A stretch of 8,627 nucleotides of DNA from an uncultured Megasphaera sp. (lineage in GTDB: Bacteria > Bacillota > Negativicutes > Veillonellales > Megasphaeraceae): positions 1 to 8,627 of the forward strand of contig NZ_CATWFF010000088.1 in the NCBI RefSeq assembly GCF_958350005.1, written 5' to 3'. Below the pieces are notes generated by a model that was given only the letters and a program-made list of their open reading frames with translations, made no database searches and was not told the origin of the DNA. Below are positions 6,366-8,627 of the stretch, in pieces. A program made the position numbers and the translations under genes. Every line of letters begins with the position of its first letter. Position 1 is the stretch's first letter.

Positions 6366-7403
6366 GTGCTCGAATACCTTGTGCCGTTTTTGATTGCTTT
6401 AATCGTAGCCTATGCCTTGACGCCAAGTGTAAAAAAGCTTGCGATTAAAGTAGGCGCTGTTGACCGGCCTAATGCCAGAAAAGTGCATACCCATGTTATT
6501 CCGCGGTTAGGCGGTCTGGCTATTTATATCGGATTTATGGCGGCTGTGCTGTACAGCGCGCCGCTGCGGCCGGAACTGCTGGGCCTGCTCATTGGCTGCA
6601 CTGCCATTGTGGCGCTGGGAATCTGGGATGATATATGCAATATTCCGGCAAAAGTGAAGCTCGCCGGTCAGATCGTAGCCGCTGCAATTCCCGTGGCTTT
6701 TGGCATTCAGATCGAATGGATGACCAATCCTTTTGGGTCCCTCATTGTGCTGCCGGAAATCATTGCCGTGCCGCTGACGATTTTCTGGATTATTGGCTTT
6801 ACCAATACAGTAAATCTTATTGACGGACTGGACGGACTGGCTGCCGGCGTATCCTTTATTGCCTCTGTGTCCCTGTTTCTCCTGGCATATCATATGAATC
6901 AGTTCCTGCCGGCTGTCATCATCGTGTCCATGGCCGGAGCGGCTCTGGGATTTTTGCAGTATAACTTTAATCCTGCCAAAATCTTCATGGGTGATACAGG
7001 AAGTATGCTTCTGGGCTATACCATGGCTGTATCGGCCGTGCTGGGACTGGTAAAGACGGCAGCAACGGTTGCGCTGGTCGTGCCGATTATCGCCCTGGGA
7101 CTGCCTATTTTGGATACGCTCTTTGCCATTATTCGGCGGAAGATGAGCGGTGTGCCGATTTTTCAGCCCGATAAGGGCCATCTCCATCACCGTCTGCTGG
7201 CGCTGGGACTGAGCCAGAAACAGGCTGTTCTGATCATGTACTGCGTCAGTATCGTCTTAGGCATTGTAGCCCTGTTTGTCGCCAGCGTAGGGTATAAAAT
7301 CGGCATTGTTACGGTGCTGATTGTCCTGGCTGTGATTATTTATTCGGCAAAACGGATTGGCATATTGAGAAAAACGACGACGGATACTACTCGCAAGCCG
7401 TAG
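6366..7403 (+). CDS. wecA: Undecaprenyl-phosphate N-acetylglucosamine-1-phosphate transferase (WecA/TagO family)
   Basis: An integral membrane enzyme that moves HexNAc-1-phosphate from UDP-HexNAc to undecaprenyl phosphate on the cytoplasmic face, the first step of a lipid-linked surface glycan. It has 345 aa and about 10-11 hydrophobic segments (first at 4-20, last near 309-327). Motifs in order are DRPNARKVHTHVIPRLGG (33-50), WDD (D88-D89), NLIDGLDGLAAG (150-161), NFNPAKIFMGDTGSM (200-214, D210) and the cytoplasmic DKGHLHHRLL (269-278). The HxHH loop favours WecA/TagO over MraY. The GTG start is forced by an in-frame TAG 12 bases upstream. The ribosome binding site is poor (AAGTAGG, 6351-6357), suggesting modest translation. 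It follows UPF0210 after 43 bases with no terminator seen, and wecB follows it. Which glycan it serves (O-antigen, capsule or other) cannot be told here. Confidence 0.93.
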   Translation: MLEYLVPFLIALIVAYALTPSVKKLAIKVGAVDRPNARKVHTHVIPRLGGLAIYIGFMAAVLYSAPLRPELLGLLIGCTAIVALGIWDDICNIPAKVKLAGQIVAAAIPVAFGIQIEWMTNPFGSLIVLPEIIAVPLTIFWIIGFTNTVNLIDGLDGLAAGVSFIASVSLFLLAYHMNQFLPAVIIVSMAGAALGFLQYNFNPAKIFMGDTGSMLLGYTMAVSAVLGLVKTAATVALVVPIIALGLPILDTLFAIIRRKMSGVPIFQPDKGHLHHRLLALGLSQKQAVLIMYCVSIVLGIVALFVASVGYKIGIVTVLIVLAVIIYSAKRIGILRKTTTDTTRKP

Positions 7404-7417
7404 TGGGTAGTATCCGT
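7380..7417 (+). other. Perfect 10-bp hairpin across the wecA stop codon
   Basis: CGGATACTAC (7381-7390) pairs exactly with GTAGTATCCG (7407-7416), and A7380-T7417 adds a pair. The 16-base loop contains the wecA TAG (7401-7403). The following bases, TTCTGTTTG, are only weakly T-rich. The wecB Shine-Dalgarno AGGAGG starts nine bases further on. It could be a weak terminator/attenuator, an mRNA-processing or stability element, or a structure opened by ribosomes finishing wecA. Confidence 0.5.
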
Positions 7418-7439
7418 TCTGTTTGAGGAGGAATTACTT

Positions 7440-8591
7440 ATGATAAAGGTTATGACTGTCTTTGGCACGCGGCCTGAAGCCATCAAGATGGCGCCTGTAG
7501 TTCTGGAACTGAAAAAGCATGCGTCCCAGATTCAGACGGTTGTTGCCGTTACAGCCCAGCACCGGCAAATGCTGGATCAGGTATTGTCCCTGTTTCATAT
7601 TAAGCCGGACTATGATCTGGATATTATGTCACAAGGGCAGACCTTATACGACATTACGACGAAATCGCTGCTGGGGTTAAAAAGCGTGCTGGAAGCAGAA
7701 AAGCCGGATCTCGTGCTGGTTCACGGCGATACGACGACGACCTTTGCCGGCGCGCTGGCTGCATATTATCAGCAGATTCCTGTCGGCCATGTCGAAGCGG
7801 GCCTGCGGACAGGCAATATGTACTCGCCCTTTCCGGAGGAAATGAACCGTAAGCTGACCGGTGCTATTGCGGCCATTCATTTCGCACCGACGCCGACAGC
7901 CAAGGCGAATCTGCTGCGTGAACACGTTGCGGAAGATACGATCTATATTACGGGAAATACGGTCATTGACGCACTGATCAATACGGTCAATCCGTCCTAT
8001 CAGTTCCATAACGATGTGCTGCAGTCCATTGATTTTGCTCATCACCGCATTATTCTCCTGACGACGCATCGCCGGGAAAATCTTGGCGAACCGATGCGGC
8101 ATATTTACAAGGCCCTGCGGCAGATTATCGAAGAAATTCCCGATACGGAAATCGTCTTCCCCGTACACCGCAACCCTCTGGTGCGGCACGTAGTAGAAGA
8201 AGAACTGGCCGGCGTCGACCGCATTCATCTCATCGATCCGCTGGAATACGAACCCTTCGCCAACCTGATGAGTCGGAGCAGCCTCGTCCTGACCGATTCC
8301 GGCGGCATTCAGGAAGAAGCCCCGGCCCTGGGCAAACCGGTCCTCGTCCTGCGCGATACGACGGAACGGCCCGAAGCTGTGCAGGCCGGTACGGTCCGGC
8401 TCATCGGCACAGACAGAGATGTAGTATATGAAGAAACGAAGCGGCTCCTGACCCAGCAGAAGGCCTATGATGCCATGAGCAATACCGTAAATCCCTATGG
8501 CGATGGCAAAGCTGCAGCCCGGATTGTGCAGGCTATTCTGCACGTCTATGCCGGTCAGGGAGAGGCACCGGAAGAATTTTCTCTGCAGTAA
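7440..8591 (+). CDS. wecB: UDP-N-acetylglucosamine 2-epimerase, non-hydrolysing
   Basis: Interconverts UDP-GlcNAc and UDP-ManNAc in the cytoplasm, supplying ManNAc units for surface polysaccharides. It is a GT-B fold protein of 383 aa, the usual length. Family motifs are GTRPEAIKMAP (9-19, with R11 and K16), HGDTTT (D97), HVEAGLRTG (E119), FPEEMNR (E133/E134), THRRENLG (H210) and the nucleotide-binding DSGGIQEEAPALGKP (286-300), then TERPEA (308-313). These correspond to the catalytic acids and histidine known in the E. coli enzyme (D95, E117, E131, H213). The retained allosteric-type residues and the lack of hydrolysing-epimerase features argue against the NeuC type. AGGAGG (7426-7431) lies eight bases before the ATG. 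It forms a natural pair with wecA just upstream: one makes the lipid-linked first sugar, the other a later sugar donor. The Bacillus name mnaA would be equally apt. Confidence 0.96.
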   Translation: MIKVMTVFGTRPEAIKMAPVVLELKKHASQIQTVVAVTAQHRQMLDQVLSLFHIKPDYDLDIMSQGQTLYDITTKSLLGLKSVLEAEKPDLVLVHGDTTTTFAGALAAYYQQIPVGHVEAGLRTGNMYSPFPEEMNRKLTGAIAAIHFAPTPTAKANLLREHVAEDTIYITGNTVIDALINTVNPSYQFHNDVLQSIDFAHHRIILLTTHRRENLGEPMRHIYKALRQIIEEIPDTEIVFPVHRNPLVRHVVEEELAGVDRIHLIDPLEYEPFANLMSRSSLVLTDSGGIQEEAPALGKPVLVLRDTTERPEAVQAGTVRLIGTDRDVVYEETKRLLTQQKAYDAMSNTVNPYGDGKAAARIVQAILHVYAGQGEAPEEFSLQ

Positions 8592-8627
8592 AATCAAACG
8601 GAAAAAATATATATTAAGGTCTTGTGG

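Noticed and set aside
6346..6393. Short ATG-initiated frame overlapping the wecA start
   Set aside because: Only about 15 codons in another frame, without a Shine-Dalgarno; nothing supports it as a leader peptide.
6822..6840. Tandem direct repeat GACGGACTG within wecA
   Set aside because: It encodes the conserved DGLDGL of the family's catalytic motif, so protein constraint explains it.
7677..8597. 306-codon minus-strand open frame opposite wecB
   Set aside because: It is in the wecB codon register and a product of its codon bias. No recognisable domain is present.
8592..8627. AAGG followed by TTG/GTG at the window end, possibly the start of another gene
   Set aside because: Only a few bases remain, so neither a reading frame nor a promoter can be tested. 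In some Firmicutes ATP synthase genes follow wecB, but nothing here shows that.

Overview
The window reads as ordinary chromosomal housekeeping DNA from a moderately GC-rich (roughly 50%) Firmicute. The protein families and the pairing of WecA/WecB-type envelope enzymes with Firmicutes-style leader RNA control fit a diderm Negativicute (Megasphaera/Veillonellales-like). That placement is inference from family resemblance, not a database match. I found no mobile element, CRISPR array, rRNA/tRNA gene or defence system, and every gene belongs to a known family. The most interesting content is in the RNA leaders.

Left part (1-2040): an RNA leader, cut by the window edge, runs into glnA, which encodes a long (633 aa) glutamine synthetase. 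Bases 5-23 can fold into a hairpin with the hexaloop AAAGAA (A at position 1, G at 4). Its 3' strand overlaps the 5' strand of an intrinsic terminator at 17-56. This is the arrangement of an ANTAR-protein antitermination switch, so glutamine synthetase is probably controlled by RNA antitermination. A strong bidirectional terminator (2001-2029) separates glnA from the convergent gene exoA.

Middle (2041-4605): exoA (minus strand, TTG start; AP endonuclease/exonuclease III) and pgm (plus strand; alpha-phosphoglucomutase) diverge from a 174-base intergenic region. That region holds a good sigma-A-type promoter for pgm and a GC-rich, strongly folded leader of about 70 nt just before the pgm ribosome binding site. 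I cannot assign the leader to a known RNA class.

Right part (4606-8627): a promoter precedes a tightly coupled pair, a 90 aa ACT-domain protein (UPF0237) and a 452 aa UPF0210/DUF711 protein. This pair is widely conserved and of unknown function. After a 43-base gap with no visible terminator come wecA/tagO (polyprenyl-phosphate HexNAc-1-phosphate transferase, GTG start) and wecB (UDP-GlcNAc 2-epimerase). These two supply the lipid carrier and the UDP-ManNAc precursor for a surface glycan. A 10-bp perfect hairpin straddles the wecA stop codon just upstream of the wecB ribosome binding site. The last 36 bases are AT-rich and hold nothing I can call.
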